A stretch of DNA of 64,000 bases from Calliphora vicina (GCF_958450345.1 NC_088780.1:32697667-32761666); one strand, 5' to 3'; counted from the first letter of the stretch, positions 1 through 13,566 are shown. Translations and numbers: made by a program. The notes: generated by a model not told the origin, from the sequence alone.

Positions 1-3000
1 GACTATGACTAGACTATGACTAGACTATGACTACACTATGACTAGACTATGACTAGACTATGACTAGACTATGACTAGACTATGACTAGACTATGACTAG
101 ACTATGACTAGACTATGACTAGACTATGACTAGACTATGACTAGACTATGACTAGACTATGACTAGACTATGACTAGACTATGACTAGACTATGACTAGA
201 CTATGACTAGACTATGACTAGACTATGACTAGACTATGACTAGACTATGACTAGACTATGACTAGACTATGACTAGACTATGACTAGACTATGACTAGAC
301 TATGACTAGACTATGACTAGACTATGACTAGACTATGACTAGACTATGACTAGACTATGACTAGACTATGACTAGACTATGACTAGACTATGACTAGACT
401 ATGACTAGACTATGACTAGACTATGACTAGACTATGACTAGACTATGACTAGACTATGACTAGACTATGACTAGACTATGACTAGACTATGACTAGACTA
501 TGACTAGACTATGACTAGACTATGACTAGACTATGACTAGACTATGACTAGACTATGACTAGACTATGACTAGACTATGACTAGACTATGACTAGACTAT
601 GACTAGACTATGACTAGACTATGACTAGACTATGACTAGACTATGACTAGACTATGACTAGACTATGACTAGACTATGACTAGACTATGACTAGACTATG
701 ACTAGACTATGACTAGACTATGACTAGACTATGACTAGACTATGACTAGACTATGACTAGACTATGACTAGACTATGACTAGACTATGACTAGACTATGA
801 CTAGACTATGACTAGACTATGACTAGACTATGACTAGACTATGACTAGACTATGACTAGACTATGACTAGACTATGACTAGACTATGACTAGACTATGAC
901 TAGACTATGACTAGACTATGACTAGACTATGACTAGACTATGACTAGACTATGACTAGACTATGACTAGACTATGACTAGACTATGACTAGACTATGACT
1001 AGACTATGACTAGACTATGACTAGACTATGACTAGACTATGACTAGACTATGACTAGACTATGACTAGACTATGACTAGACTATGACTAGACTATGACTA
1101 GACTATGACTAGACTATGACTATGACTATGACTATGACTAGACTATGACTAGACTATGACTAGACTATGACTAGACTATGACTAGACTATGACTATGACT
1201 AGACTATGACTATGACTAGACTATGACTAGACTATGACTAGACTATGACTAGACTATGACTATGACTAGACTATGACTAGACTATGACTAGACTATGACT
1301 AGACTATGACTATGACTAGACTATGACTAGACTATGACTAGACTATGACTAGACTATGACTAGACTATGACTAGACTATGACTAGACTATGACTAGACTA
1401 TGACTAGACTATGACTAGACTATGACTAGACTATGACTAGACTATGACTAGACTATGACTAGACTATGACTAGACTATGACTAGACTATGACTAGACTAT
1501 GACTAGACTATGACTAGACTATGACTAGACTATGACTAGACTATGACTAGACTATGACTAGACTATGACTAGACTATGACTAGACTATGACTAGACTATG
1601 ACTAGACTATGACTAGACTATGACTAGACTATGACTAGACTATGACTAGACTATGACTAGACTATGACTAGACTATGACTAGACTATGACTAGACTATGA
1701 CTAGACTATGACTAGACTATGACTAGACTATGACTAGACTATGACTAGACTATGACTAGACTATGACTAGACTATGACTAGACTATGACTAGACTATGAC
1801 TAGACTATGACTAGACTATGACTAGACTATGACTAGACTATGACTAGACTATGACTAGACTATGACTAGACTATGACTAGACTATGACTAGACTATGACT
1901 AGACTATGACTAGACTATGACTAGACTATGACTAGACTATGACTAGACTATGACTAGACTATGACTAGACTATGACTAGACTATGACTAGACTATGACTA
2001 GACTATGACTAGACTATGACTAGACTATGACTAGACTATGACTAGACTATGACTAGACTATGACTAGACTATGACTAGACTATGACTAGACTATGACTAG
2101 ACTATGACTAGACTATGACTAGACTATGACTAGACTATGACTAGACTATGACTAGACTATGACTAGACTATGACTAGACTATGACTAGACTATGACTAGA
2201 CTATGACTAGACTATGACTAGACTATGACTAGACTATGACTAGACTATGACTAGACTATGACTAGACTATGACTAGACTATGACTAGACTATGACTATGA
2301 CTAGACTATGACTATGACTATGACTATGACTAGACTATGACTAGACTATGACTAGACTATGACTAGACTATGACTAGACTATGACTATGACTAGACTATG
2401 ACTATGACTAGACTATGACTAGACTATGACTAGACTAGACTATGACTATGACTAGACTATGACTAGACTATGACTAGACTATGACTAGACTATGACTATG
2501 ACTAGACTATGACTAGACTATGACTAGACTATGACTAGACTATGACTAGACTATGACTAGACTATGACTAGACTATGACTAGACTATGACTAGACTATGA
2601 CTAGACTATGACTAGACTATGACTAGACTATGACTAGACTATGACTAGACTATGACTAGACTATGACTAGACTATGACTAGACTATGACTAGACTATGAC
2701 TAGACTATGACTAGACTATGACTAGACTATGACTAGACTATGACTAGACTATGACTAGACTATGACTAGACTATGACTAGACTATGACTAGACTATGACT
2801 AGACTATGACTAGACTATGACTAGACTATGACTAGACTATGACTAGACTATGACTAGACTATGACTAGACTATGACTAGACTATGACTAGACTATGACTA
2901 GACTATGACTAGACTATGACTAGACTATGACTAGACTATGACTAGACTATGACTAGACTATGACTAGACTATGACTAGACTATGACTAGACTATGACTAG

Positions 3001-6000
3001 ACTATGACTAGACTATGACTAGACTATGACTAGACTATGACTAGACTATGACTAGACTATGACTAGACTATGACTAGACTATGACTAGACTATGACTAGA
3101 CTATGACTAGACTATGACTAGACTATGACTAGACTATGACTAGACTATGACTAGACTATGACTAGACTATGACTAGACTATGACTAGACTATGACTAGAC
3201 TATGACTAGACTATGACTAGACTATGACTAGACTATGACTAGACTATGACTAGACTATGACTAGACTATGACTAGACTATGACTAGACTATGACTATGAC
3301 TAGACTATGACTATGACTAGACTATGACTATGACTATGACTATGACTAGACTATGACTAGACTATGACTAGACTATGACTAGACTATGACTAGACTATGA
3401 CTATGACTAGACTATGACTAGACTATGACTAGACTATGACTAGACTATGACTAGACTATGACTATGACTAGACTATGACTAGACTATGACTAGACTATGA
3501 CTAGACTATGACTATGACTAGACTATGACTAGACTATGACTAGACTATGACTAGACTATGACTATGACTAGACTATGACTAGACTATGACTAGACTATGA
3601 CTAGACTATGACTAGACTATGACTAGACTATGACTAGACTATGACTAGACTATGACTAGACTATGACTAGACTATGACTAGACTATGACTAGACTATGAC
3701 TAGACTATGACTAGACTATGACTAGACTATGACTAGACTATGACTAGACTATGACTAGACTATGACTAGACTATGACTAGACTATGACTAGACTATGACT
3801 AGACTATGACTAGACTATGACTAGACTATGACTAGACTATGACTAGACTATGACTAGACTATGACTAGACTATGACTAGACTATGACTAGACTATGACTA
3901 GACTATGACTAGACTATGACTAGACTATGACTAGACTATGACTAGACTATGACTAGACTATGACTAGACTATGACTAGACTATGACTAGACTATGACTAG
4001 ACTATGACTAGACTATGACTAGACTATGACTAGACTATGACTAGACTATGACTAGACTATGACTAGACTATGACTAGACTATGACTAGACTATGACTAGA
4101 CTATGACTAGACTATGACTAGACTATGACTAGACTATGACTAGACTATGACTAGACTATGACTAGACTATGACTAGACTATGACTAGACTATGACTAGAC
4201 TATGACTAGACTATGACTAGACTATGACTAGACTATGACTAGACTATGACTAGACTATGACTAGACTATGACTAGACTATGACTAGACTATGACTAGACT
4301 ATGACTAGACTATGACTAGACTATGACTAGACTATGACTAGACTATGACTAGACTATGACTAGACTATGACTAGACTATGACTAGACTATGACTAGACTA
4401 TGACTAGACTATGACTAGACTATGACTAGACTATGACTAGACTATGACTAGACTATGACTAGACTATGACTAGACTATGACTAGACTATGACTAGACTAT
4501 GACTAGACTATGACTAGACTATGACTAGACTATGACTAGACTATGACTAGACTATGACTAGACTATGACTAGACTATGACTAGACTATGACTAGACTATG
4601 ACTAGACTATGACTAGACTATGACTAGACTATGACTAGACTATGACTAGACTATGACTAGACTATGACTAGACTATGACTAGACTATGACTAGACTATGA
4701 CTAGACTATGACTAGACTATGACTAGACTATGACTAGACTATGACTAGACTATGACTAGACTATGACTAGACTATGACTAGACTATGACTAGACTATGAC
4801 TAGACTATGACTAGACTATGACTAGACTATGACTAGACTATGACTAGACTATGACTAGACTATGACTAGACTATGACTAGACTATGACTAGACTATGACT
4901 AGACTATGACTAGACTATGACTAGACTATGACTAGACTATGACTAGACTATGACTAGACTATGACTAGACTATGACTAGACTATGACTAGACTATGACTA
5001 GACTATGACTAGACTATGACTAGACTATGACTAGACTATGACTAGACTATGACTAGACTATGACTAGACTATGACTAGACTATGACTAGACTATGACTAG
5101 ACTATGACTAGACTATGACTAGACTATGACTAGACTATGACTAGACTATGACTAGACTATGACTAGACTATGACTAGACTATGACTAGACTATGACTAGA
5201 CTATGACTAGACTATGACTAGACTATGACTAGACTATGACTAGACTATGACTAGACTATGACTAGACTATGACTAGACTATGACTAGACTATGACTAGAC
5301 TATGACTAGACTATGACTAGACTATGACTAGACTATGACTAGACTATGACTAGACTATGACTAGACTATGACTAGACTATGACTAGACTATGACTAGACT
5401 ATGACTAGACTATGACTAGACTATGACTAGACTATGACTAGACTATGACTAGACTATGACTAGACTATGACTAGACTATGACTAGACTATGACTAGACTA
5501 TGACTAGACTATGACTAGACTATGACTAGACTATGACTAGACTATGACTAGACTATGACTAGACTATGACTAGACTATGACTAGACTATGACTAGACTAT
5601 GACTAGACTATGACTAGACTATGACTAGACTATGACTAGACTATGACTAGACTATGACTAGACTATGACTAGACTATGACTAGACTATGACTAGACTATG
5701 ACTAGACTATGACTAGACTATGACTAGACTATGACTAGACTATGACTAGACTATGACTAGACTATGACTAGACTATGACTAGACTATGACTAGACTATGA
5801 CTAGACTATGACTAGACTATGACTAGACTATGACTAGACTATGACTAGACTATGACTAGACTATGACTAGACTATGACTAGACTATGACTAGACTATGAC
5901 TAGACTATGACTAGACTATGACTAGACTATGACTAGACTATGACTAGACTATGACTAGACTATGACTAGACTATGACTAGACTATGACTAGACTATGACT

Positions 6001-6570
6001 AGACTATGACTAGACTATGACTAGACTATGACTAGACTATGACTAGACTATGACTAGACTATGACTAGACTATGACTAGACTATGACTAGACTATGACTA
6101 GACTATGACTAGACTATGACTAGACTATGACTAGACTATGACTAGACTATGACTAGACTATGACTAGACTATGACTAGACTATGACTAGACTATGACTAG
6201 ACTATGACTAGACTATGACTAGACTATGACTAGACTATGACTAGACTATGACTAGACTATGACTAGACTATGACTAGACTATGACTAGACTATGACTAGA
6301 CTATGACTAGACTATGACTAGACTATGACTAGACTATGACTAGACTATGACTAGACTATGACTAGACTATGACTAGACTATGACTAGACTATGACTAGAC
6401 TATGACTAGACTATGACTAGACTATGACTAGACTATGACTAGACTATGACTAGACTATGACTAGACTATGACTAGACTATGACTAGACTATGACTAGACT
6501 ATGACTAGACTATGACTAGACTATGACTAGACTATGACTAGACTATGACTAGACTATGACTAGACTATGA
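1..6570. repeat. 11-bp tandem satellite (GACTATGACTA)n
   Basis: About 597 head-to-tail copies of the 11-mer GACTATGACTA fill the start of the window, so the array continues to the left. The unit can be read as a hexamer GACTAT plus a pentamer GACTA. Variant units are almost all duplications of one of these words: an extra hexamer gives 17-mers, and one doubled pentamer lies near 2431. These variants cluster at about 1117-1315, 2290-2505 and 3290-3565. From about 3565 to 6567 the array is essentially uniform. One substitution (GACTACACTATG) lies near position 34. The array ends abruptly in gagattatgaaaagg. There are no coding signs. The extreme homogeneity suggests recent expansion or homogenisation, or assembly collapse or inflation. 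Confidence 0.98.
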
Positions 6571-7113
6571 GATTATGAAAAGGTATTGTTGTTTACTATA
6601 TAACCTTATATTATTTCTTTTTTTGCGTATTTTTATAACAGAATTCCCATTGTACCACTAAAGAAATACTGTGACCGAATAAAAAATAGAAAAATAGAAT
6701 AGAATAAAAATAGAATAGAAGAATATGCAGTCATAGACAGCAAAATCTACAAAAAGGTATTACTTTATTTATTTGTTTGGTTTCTTTTGTTAGAAAAAAA
6801 TATAAAGTTAGTAACCTTAGGAGTATCATCAAGGCCATTATTGTTGTTTATTATGAAACCTTTACTGAAGGTATACAAAAGTTTGTACCAGCAATGTGTC
6901 AATGTTTGCAAAATTAAAAGTAGAAAGTGGGGATAGACAGACGAGATACATAAGGGTTTTTTTAAAGCTAGTTTGGGAATAATTATCCAATAAAAATATT
7001 ATAATCATATGTAACAATATTTCACACTTGAACTTTTTGGAGTGAGTTTGCACTATGCTGATTTAGTGATATGAATTAATATTTATGTCCTTTTTTCAAG
7101 CACTATTACAATA
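6571..7113. other. Unassigned AT-rich stretch
   Basis: Satellite-flanking AT-rich DNA. I see no supported gene. A 63-codon minus-strand open frame near 6862-7053 has no recognisable motif and is expected by chance. Confidence 0.5.
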
Positions 7114-7302
7114 CAATTTGGATAAACAGGTGTTTTTATCTCATCCATATAACTTATTACAGAATTTAATTTTTTTTTTTTCCAAAATGGACTCTTATTT
7201 TTTTTTTTTTTTTGAAAAAGCTTAGGTCTTTTCCATCAGTGTTTTGGTCGCTTAGTGAAATGCGAATTGTGTTGGCTCACTTGAAATGAAATCCCCCATA
7301 TA
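7114..7302 (+). repeat. Deletion derivative of the TATATGGGG foldback family
   Basis: The left part (aaacagg...catccatataacttattac) matches the outer left arm of the foldback element at 19724-22094. The middle contains the family's tandem-unit words (aaaagcttaggtctttt, ttggtcgcttagtg). The right end (ttggctcacttgaaatgaaatccccc) matches the inverted terminus of that family. It is a short relic made of one inner piece and one end. Confidence 0.7.
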
Positions 7303-8614
7303 GAGATAGATAATTTTCTCGCATCTGATATGGTGTCTATTGTCTGCTTACAAATGTCATATTGCAACAGATAGATTTTGTTGTCTGGCGTTGTCTGGCA
7401 CCTAATACGAATGTGTGAACCTTTACGAAATTAATTGTTTGTGGAAATCAAAATTTGAGTGCTGAAATCGAAAAGGAATTCATTTAAAAACAATTTACAT
7501 GTATTGTTTTTATCAAAATGTTTATTCTTTTTTAGGGGGAAAAACTGCATATGGACAAAAACGCTATTCTTTTGAAATTTATGAAAACGACATTTAAGAT
7601 CCTTTATTTCCTAAGTTTTTATGATTTTGACAAAATAGCAAATAATGTTTTTTAGTTAATGATGCTACTAGCAATAGAACTGCAAAATTTCACAATACAA
7701 GGTCTATTCTCCATTAGTTCCATAAAGTTTGAAAATCTAAACAAATTATTAAAACAAAGAAGATTTTTTTCATTTCGAATTTCTGGATAACTGTAATTGT
7801 AATGTATTTAAACTTTGTATGACAGAATTTCTTATTACAGTACGGAGTTTATCTAATAATTGTGTGGATCGGAACAGTGTTTTGTTTTGTTCGTAAAAAT
7901 CGCTTCTGATGTGCCAAGAAAATCAAGAAAAATATGTTATACAATTTTTAAAAATCGTGTTTTTGCCCACATATGTATGAATTTTTATATACACAGTGGA
8001 GCTTTTACTTTATGCTCTCGTAAAGTTAGTTTTTGTGCCGAAATTATTATCATTTGCAATTTTTCTTTTCAAACAAAATGTGAGGATTTTCAATTTCTTC
8101 TTTTTCTTTGTGCCCTGGGATAAATGTTTTCTCTTTAATTTATTTCGCTATGATACGTATCGTTTACTGTTGCTGGTTTATTTTTAAGCAAATATTTCCA
8201 TTTCTGTTTTATTTTTGTACAAACATGCACGAGCGAGAGTAAAAAATTGGATTTTTTCTTTGAAAAGAATAAATATTATTGCATTTGATGGCATATAAAA
8301 TGAAACTTTTTTTACTTTAATGTATTCAATTTAAATTTTATCGATTTTTTTTGTAAACTAAATGGACATAAAATAGTTTTATTTCTGTAATTGGTGAAAC
8401 ATTTTTGCTTCTCATTTAAATAGTTACACAAATTTTTAGATTTTCATTATTTTCTACAACTGTGTAACGAAATTTTGAAATTGAAAAATTTACTTTCTGG
8501 TAAAGGATATGTAAGATTTGCTGCAATCGATTATAGTACTTATTAAGAGTGTTTTTTAAACCTGATAGAACTTGAAATTGTAAAAAACTACACAAAATAG
8601 TTAATTTTAATCAA
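7303..8614. other. Unassigned AT-rich stretch
   Basis: No protein family, tandem repeat or inverted repeat recognised. Plus-strand open frames around 7860-8187 overlap one another in two frames, are Phe/Leu/Cys-rich and show no domain, so they are not called as genes. Confidence 0.4.
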
Positions 8615-8965
8615 ACAAATTTTACACAGATAATATTCGAGAGGTGTCAAATCGCACGACCTAAAAGGCCAATTGACATGTCCATTTCTCAAAATCAAAT
8701 TATCGCCAAATTTTTATTTTAATAAATGGCATGTAGCGCCATGCTGTTGGAAGACGAACTCGTCCGGATTATGTCATCCATATCTTTGATCATCGTGCGA
8801 TAACAATCTCCATTGACCGTAACGCAAGATCCATTCATTAATTTTTGAAGAAATAATGTTCGATGATGCCTTCAGCATGTAAGATGCACCAAACTTGTAA
8901 TTTTTCTGGATGAAACAGAGCCTGTATGGTCTGTTGTGGATTGTTGTCACTCCATATGTGGCAAT
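8615..8965 (-). pseudogene. Mariner/Tc1-superfamily transposase relic with altered catalytic residues
   Basis: The reverse complement encodes, in several frames, the catalytic core of an insect mariner-like transposase: CHIWSDNNP, then HPEKLQVWC, GIIEHYFF, SCVTVNGDCYRTMIKDM, FVFQQHGATCH, and NGHVNWPFRSCDLTPLEYY. The frame is broken by stops after HYFFKN and by a shift near the QQHGA box. The QQ(D)GATCH box, which normally carries the second catalytic aspartate, has His instead. In the LTPL(D) box Glu replaces the usual Asp. N-terminal DNA-binding helices are absent. This is an inactive fragment. Family assignment is from remembered motifs; the exact clade is uncertain. Confidence 0.8.
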
Positions 8966-9192
8966 TTTATTTATAAACTAACCTGTTAAGCAAACAATTT
9001 CTCTTATCTCTTAAAAACACCAGATACTAATTTTATTCCATTACCAAAGCTAGATGATTTTCTGTTATTTTCCTTTTTAAACTAAAGTATAACCAATAGC
9101 AAGAGTACCAATATTCTTTTTATAGAGGGAAAGTATTAAATTAAGGTTTCCTACTAAATATTATGAAAGAATGTCTATAAGAGGAAGGAAGT

Positions 9193-9981
9193 AAATGATG
9201 TGATGCCAGGAGATTTTTTCAGAAATCCCTACGCTTATGTAAAAAATACCTATTTTTCCCTACACCCACTTTTTATTTTCCCAACACTACTTTTTTAAAT
9301 TTTGAACAAAAAATTAATCCATTGTTTAGGTTTTTGTTTCTGAAAGATTTTTTCGTCCATTTTAGTTTTAGCATGTTTACTTATATTTGATTTACCGCAA
9401 TTGTATATTTTGCTACAAGCCTTGCATCTAAATTTAAAGTCGTCATCTTTGACAGGCTCCGGACATCCCATTAGATTCTCGTCTCTCAACCAACTTGAGC
9501 TGTATTTCTTTGCTATGTTTTCATCATTATCAGAAGACCATTCGGTAATTTTTTCTTAAATTAGTTATGTTTGAATGTTATTTATTAATTAAAAACTTAC
9601 TTATTAAAAACGAAGAGTCATGCAAAGATGGAAAAAATGCACAAAACCAAACAAATGTTTACTTTCAAAGAAAATTTAGTGTAGAAACTACTCTAGATGT
9701 TGTCAAATACCGTAAAAAGGGGAATATAGTTTGAAAGCGGTGATAATATTAAAGATGCCACATTATTATTTACTTCAGATTATACCAGATTTACGAGTTT
9801 CTAATGATAAACATAAACAAATTTTATATTTTTTAATTTTATAATTGGAAAATATATAGTTTTAAATTGCCATTACAAAAAATCCCTACAATTCGACAAA
9901 AGTAAGAAATCTTCCCTACATGCGAAATTCTGGAAAAAAGTCCCTACAAAAAGGAAAAATTCCCTACACATAACATCACTG
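9193..9981 (-). mobile_element. Degenerate hAT-like element with zinc-finger exon
   Basis: The right end, read inward on the minus strand, starts CAGTGATGTTATGTGTAGGG, a typical hAT CAGTG terminus. The left end (aatgatgtgatgccagg near 9195) matches it imperfectly, about 13 of 17 positions. Both subterminal zones carry repeated GTAGGGA words: four near 9885-9970 and two near 9230-9265. Repeated subterminal motifs are common in hAT elements. Between them lies a minus-strand zinc-finger exon (9298-9543). The rest of the transposase is missing, and I could not find a matching 8-bp target duplication. Confidence 0.5.
9298..9543 (-). pseudogene. hAT-associated zinc-finger (BED-like) N-terminal exon
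   Basis: The open minus-strand segment reads EWSSDNDENIAKKYSSSWL, then DENLMGCPEP, then FRCKACSKIYNCGKSNISKH, then AKTKMDEKIF. A W-L-x-D lead-in, a CxxC pair and a later KH.K pattern match the zinc fingers preceding hAT-type transposases and hAT-derived host genes. The final His of the finger, expected about where TKMD lies, is Asp here, so zinc binding is probably lost. The frame opens after an in-frame stop and ends at a stop after FLFKI. No dimerisation or catalytic domain follows. It is probably a transposon relic rather than a host gene. Confidence 0.55.
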
Positions 9982-10049
9982 GTTGCAATTTACTTTAAAA
10001 ATAAAATGAAAGAAAATAGTTTACTTTTTTACTGCAATTCAATTAAAAA

Positions 10050-10130
10050 CAAAAAGAATAAGTAAGAAAGTATGGTTGGGCTTGAACAGTCAGCCAGCCA
10101 GACGGATGGCCGGACAGCACAAATACAATA
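10050..10130 (+). repeat. Fragment of the 'aagtaagaaagtatgg' repeat terminus
   Basis: The start aataagtaagaaagtatggttgggcttg matches the end of the DINE-1-like repeats at 25305, 28975 and 54592. It is followed by a gacggatggccggac word resembling their GTCCGTCC core. It is a deletion relic of that family. Confidence 0.5.
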
Positions 10131-10308
10131 TTCCCTTTTTTTTTGGACTTGACAAAATAATACTTACTTGAATACTCAAACTTTTTCGTTTAGCATAACG
10201 TTTTTTTAAATTTTAGTTTTCAATGGAATTTTATTTTTAACATATTGTACTTAATAATAGTTTTAACAACTTTAATAATGTGAAAAATAATGCTAAATTT
10301 ATCCTTTA

Positions 10309-11845
10309 CTAGCTGACCCGGTGCGCTTCGCCACCCCAATTAGAAGAAAGAAATAGTACTATTAAGTCTCCCGCTCACTCGGGTCCATATAATCTTTATT
10401 TCATGGTGAAGAAATTACTAAAAGTACCATTCGAATAAAGAAATAGTACCAAAAAGTCTCCCCCTAGAATCCTAACTCACTTAGGACCATATATGTTTAA
10501 TTTCATGTTTCTAAGTCCATTGTTATAGAAAATTCAAAAAAGTACCATTAGAATATAGCAAAAGTACCAGAAAGTCCACACTTGTGGTTTCCCACTCAAT
10601 CGGTTCTATATAAGCTTTATTTCAGGTTTTTAGGTTCATTGGTGAAGAAATTACAAAAAGTACCATAAGAATAAATAAAAAGTACCAAAAAGTCTCCCCC
10701 AGAATTCTCACTCACTTAGGACCATGTGTGCTTAATTTCATGTTTCTAAGTCCATTATAATAGAAAATTCAAAAAGTACCATTAGAAGAATGAAAAAGTA
10801 CCTATAGTTCAGTTCTCACATTTTGGTACCTAAATATAATCCCTTATTTCTAACACTAACTTTACTCAGATACATATCAGCTAACTTTAATGTCGATAAG
10901 TGAAATAATTTAAAATATTAAAAAAGTACCATCAGGAGAAAAGTACCAATTTCCCATTTCAAGTTTGAAATTTAAAAATATTCCATTTTGCCAAAATTGT
11001 TTATGCTACAGACATGTCTCAATCGATTAAAATCTGTGTCCAATAATAAATATGTTTTAAAAAAAGTACCAAACTGTTCACCCGGATTTGGCCTGAAATA
11101 CACCATGGCACGCGAGTTCCAAATAACAACCTGTTAGTTAATTTTTGTATGAATCCAGGAACCAATGTTAAACAAATTATCAAAATCGGCTTAATAATTT
11201 GCAATAAAGTATATTTTCCCGATTTTATCCCCTTTTTGGTACTATTTTTATCTCCATTGCGGTGGTAAAATATTATTAAAATAATTTTCTGTATCGTGGT
11301 GGGAGCTCATAGCAAAATATTCGAATGTCTATGTCAAATTATAGAAAAACATATTTTATTAAAAAATAATAAATAACACAATTTTTATCCCTTAAGGGTT
11401 CGAATTTCAAAAAAGTACCGAACTTATATTTTTTATTTTTTGATAAGTAAAGAATACGATTTAAATTTTGTTTCTATGTTTATTGGTTTAAAAGATACAT
11501 TGGGTGCCAAAAAAGTACCAAAATACAGTTTTTACCCGTTTTCTCCCCTAAAAGGTTCGAATTTCGAAAAAGTATGAAACACCTGTCAGCTTATTTTTTA
11601 AATGGAGTAACATGCAATTTCAAGTTTTTTTGTATCTTTATTAGTTTTGAAGATATAAGATTACCGGATTTACTTTTTTACCCCCTAAACGTTCGAATTT
11701 TCAAAAATCCCTTCTTAGTGGATCGTTTTGGGGAGGGAGGAACCCACAGTTAAAATTTCATGATTCTAGCTTCAGTCGTTTGGGCTGTGGGATGATGAAT
11801 CAGTCTGTCATTCAGTCAGTCAGTAACGTTACTCTTTTATATATT
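10309..11845 (-). mobile_element. Non-autonomous Helitron family A, copy 1
   Basis: Read on the minus strand, the 3' end is GGTGGCGAAGCGCACC, then GGGTCAGCTAG and a host T. That is a short GGTG/CACC stem just upstream of a CTAG terminus, as rolling-circle Helitrons require (CTRR followed by T). The opposite, 5' end lies near gtaacgttactcttttatata and is shared with copy 2 at about 19720. The core is a degenerate tandem array rich in AAAAGTACCA words. The part beyond (10900-11845) is non-coding and shared with copy 2. No Rep or helicase coding is visible, so it was mobilised in trans. Confidence 0.75.
10330..10830 (-). repeat. Helitron A core tandem array, about 115-120-bp unit
   Basis: About four diverged copies of a unit containing 'aaaaagtaccattagaa', 'aaaagtctccccctagaat', 'ctcacttaggaccatat' and 'ttcatgtttctaagtcc'. 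The same units recur in copy 2 (18130-19260) with different copy number, showing that array length varies between copies. Confidence 0.8.
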
Positions 11846-11910
11846 TCCTTTATAAGTCATTTTTAGCAGTTCTGTTGTTAGCTATAGTGTACTGAAAATA
11901 TAGTTTAAAT

Positions 11911-12560
11911 TAGAGTTTCCAAAAAACCGAAGATTTTCAAAACCGGTTTTTTCGGTTTTAAAAAATTGAAAACCGATCGGTTTCGGTTTTGTGATAATTT
12001 CTTAAATATTACGTGATATAGAAAAAAAAATCAGTTGATAATATAAGAAATGCTATACAAATTTAAAATTCAAACTTGACTGGTGCTCAAGTGGATAAAA
12101 GAAAATTTATTTTAATGGTACTATTTTTAGCTATTATACATTAAATATTGGCTTTTCAGTAAAGATATAATAAATGGTACTATGATACCGAAATATGAGG
12201 ACTAAACCAAACTAAGTAGTACTTTTTCGTTTTTCAAAATGGTACTTTTTGAATTTTCTTAATATTGATCCTGACCGAGTTGGAATCTAAAATTGGGACT
12301 CACAGGTCAGGAAATATTCTTAGATCAATATTGTCTGAAGCAATTATTGTAATACAATTTAAAAAATTTAAAGGAATCTTAAGATATTTTTACATCGATT
12401 TGTTTTTTTTTAGAGATATTGGATAAATCATTGGATGAAAAATTTGTTTTTCATTTCAAGATATTGAATTTTTCTACTGAAAATATATTAAAAGTAAAAA
12501 CCGAAGAATAATTGTCGGTTTCGGTTTTAGGCATTGAAAAACCGAGGTTTCGGTTACGAT
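11911..12560. mobile_element. hAT-like AACCGG-rich element containing Helitron A units
   Basis: The left terminus is TAGAGTTTCCAAAAAACCGA, followed by many aaccggtttt/cggtttt words. At about 12080 it changes, without a visible terminus, into AAAAGTACC units like those of Helitron A (12080-12340), then returns to cggtttcggtttt words at 12500-12560. The reverse complement of its first about 170 bp is found at 18390-18553 with the same junction to Helitron-type units. The matching right terminus is not visible. The hAT label rests on the TAGAGTTTCC-type end and is tentative. Confidence 0.5.
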
Positions 12561-13439
12561 TAAAAAAACATTCATAAGAGTAATTTTTGCTGACATACAA
12601 GAGAGTGTTATGCATTTTCCTGATGGATATCTCCTGCTTCAGAACTCTTTTGATATGCATACGTTTTGTTGAAAAATAGCTTTCAAGAATTACACGGTGC
12701 TACGATGGAAAAAAACTTGGAAAACGACCTAGCGTAGGTTATAGGGCATCTTGAAATACAATGACGTGCATTTTTTGATACATTTGTTAGTTATAAGTAT
12801 TGTTTTTGTTATGAATATCTAAAAGAAAAACAAAATTTATCAACTTTTTTGATTTTAATCGCTTTTCATTGCTTATTTTGATACGGAAGCTTATACAAAT
12901 TTATACCAATGTATTAAGGAAATTTAGTTCTTAACAAACTATCAAATCGGATGAAAATTGTAAAAGTTATTCAACTTTTCATTAACACCTTTTTTTAGTA
13001 TTTTCACCCCCAGCCCATATGAATAAAAAAAACAAAAAAGTGTATAAAAATTTTTTTCTACAACTTTTAATTTACAAGGTAAATTTGGTGGAACTTTTTT
13101 CGAAAAAGTTTAATAACTTTTGCAAGTATAAACCGATTTGAACAACTCATATCTCGTTTTTGTCTACATAAAATTGTCTATAAATTACTGTGCAAAAAAA
13201 TAGGGTTTCATAGACAAAAATTAAAATAACTATTGTTGAATTTGAAAAATTAGGAAAAAAATAAAAAAGAAAGCCAAACTATTTATAACAACTTAAATAG
13301 GAATATAGATCTTATACATATATTTTATGAAAGCTTAATTCTTTACCTAACCATAATTGTTTAAAATTTTGAAATCGGTCTAAAAATGTGTGAGTTAGGG
13401 GTACTAAAGTACTACCACCTACCCTAAAACGGATTTTTC
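12561..13439. other. Unassigned AT-rich stretch
   Basis: No coding signal. Words such as 'actaccacctaccctaaaacgg' near 13420 look like repeat sequence but no boundaries can be set. Confidence 0.4.
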
Positions 13440-13566
13440 AAAATAACTAAAAATTTTGAGGGTGTTTAAAAATCTTTGAAAATGGTTTTAGTATGGCCTA
13501 CAGGTGGCTTTTCAAATTCTGACAAAAAGTGTCATTTTGTAGCAGAGTGATATTATCATTATCAAC
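13440..13566 (+). repeat. Dispersed repeat fragment shared with 28190-28325
   Basis: The words 'ttttgagggtgtttaaaaatc', 'ggttttagtatggcc', 'ctgacaaaaagtg' and 'agagtgatatta' recur in the same order and strand at 28190-28325, inside the hAT element there. They are two diverged copies of one unclassified repeat. Confidence 0.65.

Noticed and set aside
1..6570. Telomeric repeat
   Set aside because: The 11-mer does not resemble known telomere repeats. Flies lack short telomerase repeats, and the array has word-duplication variants typical of satellites. A subtelomeric position remains possible but is not shown.
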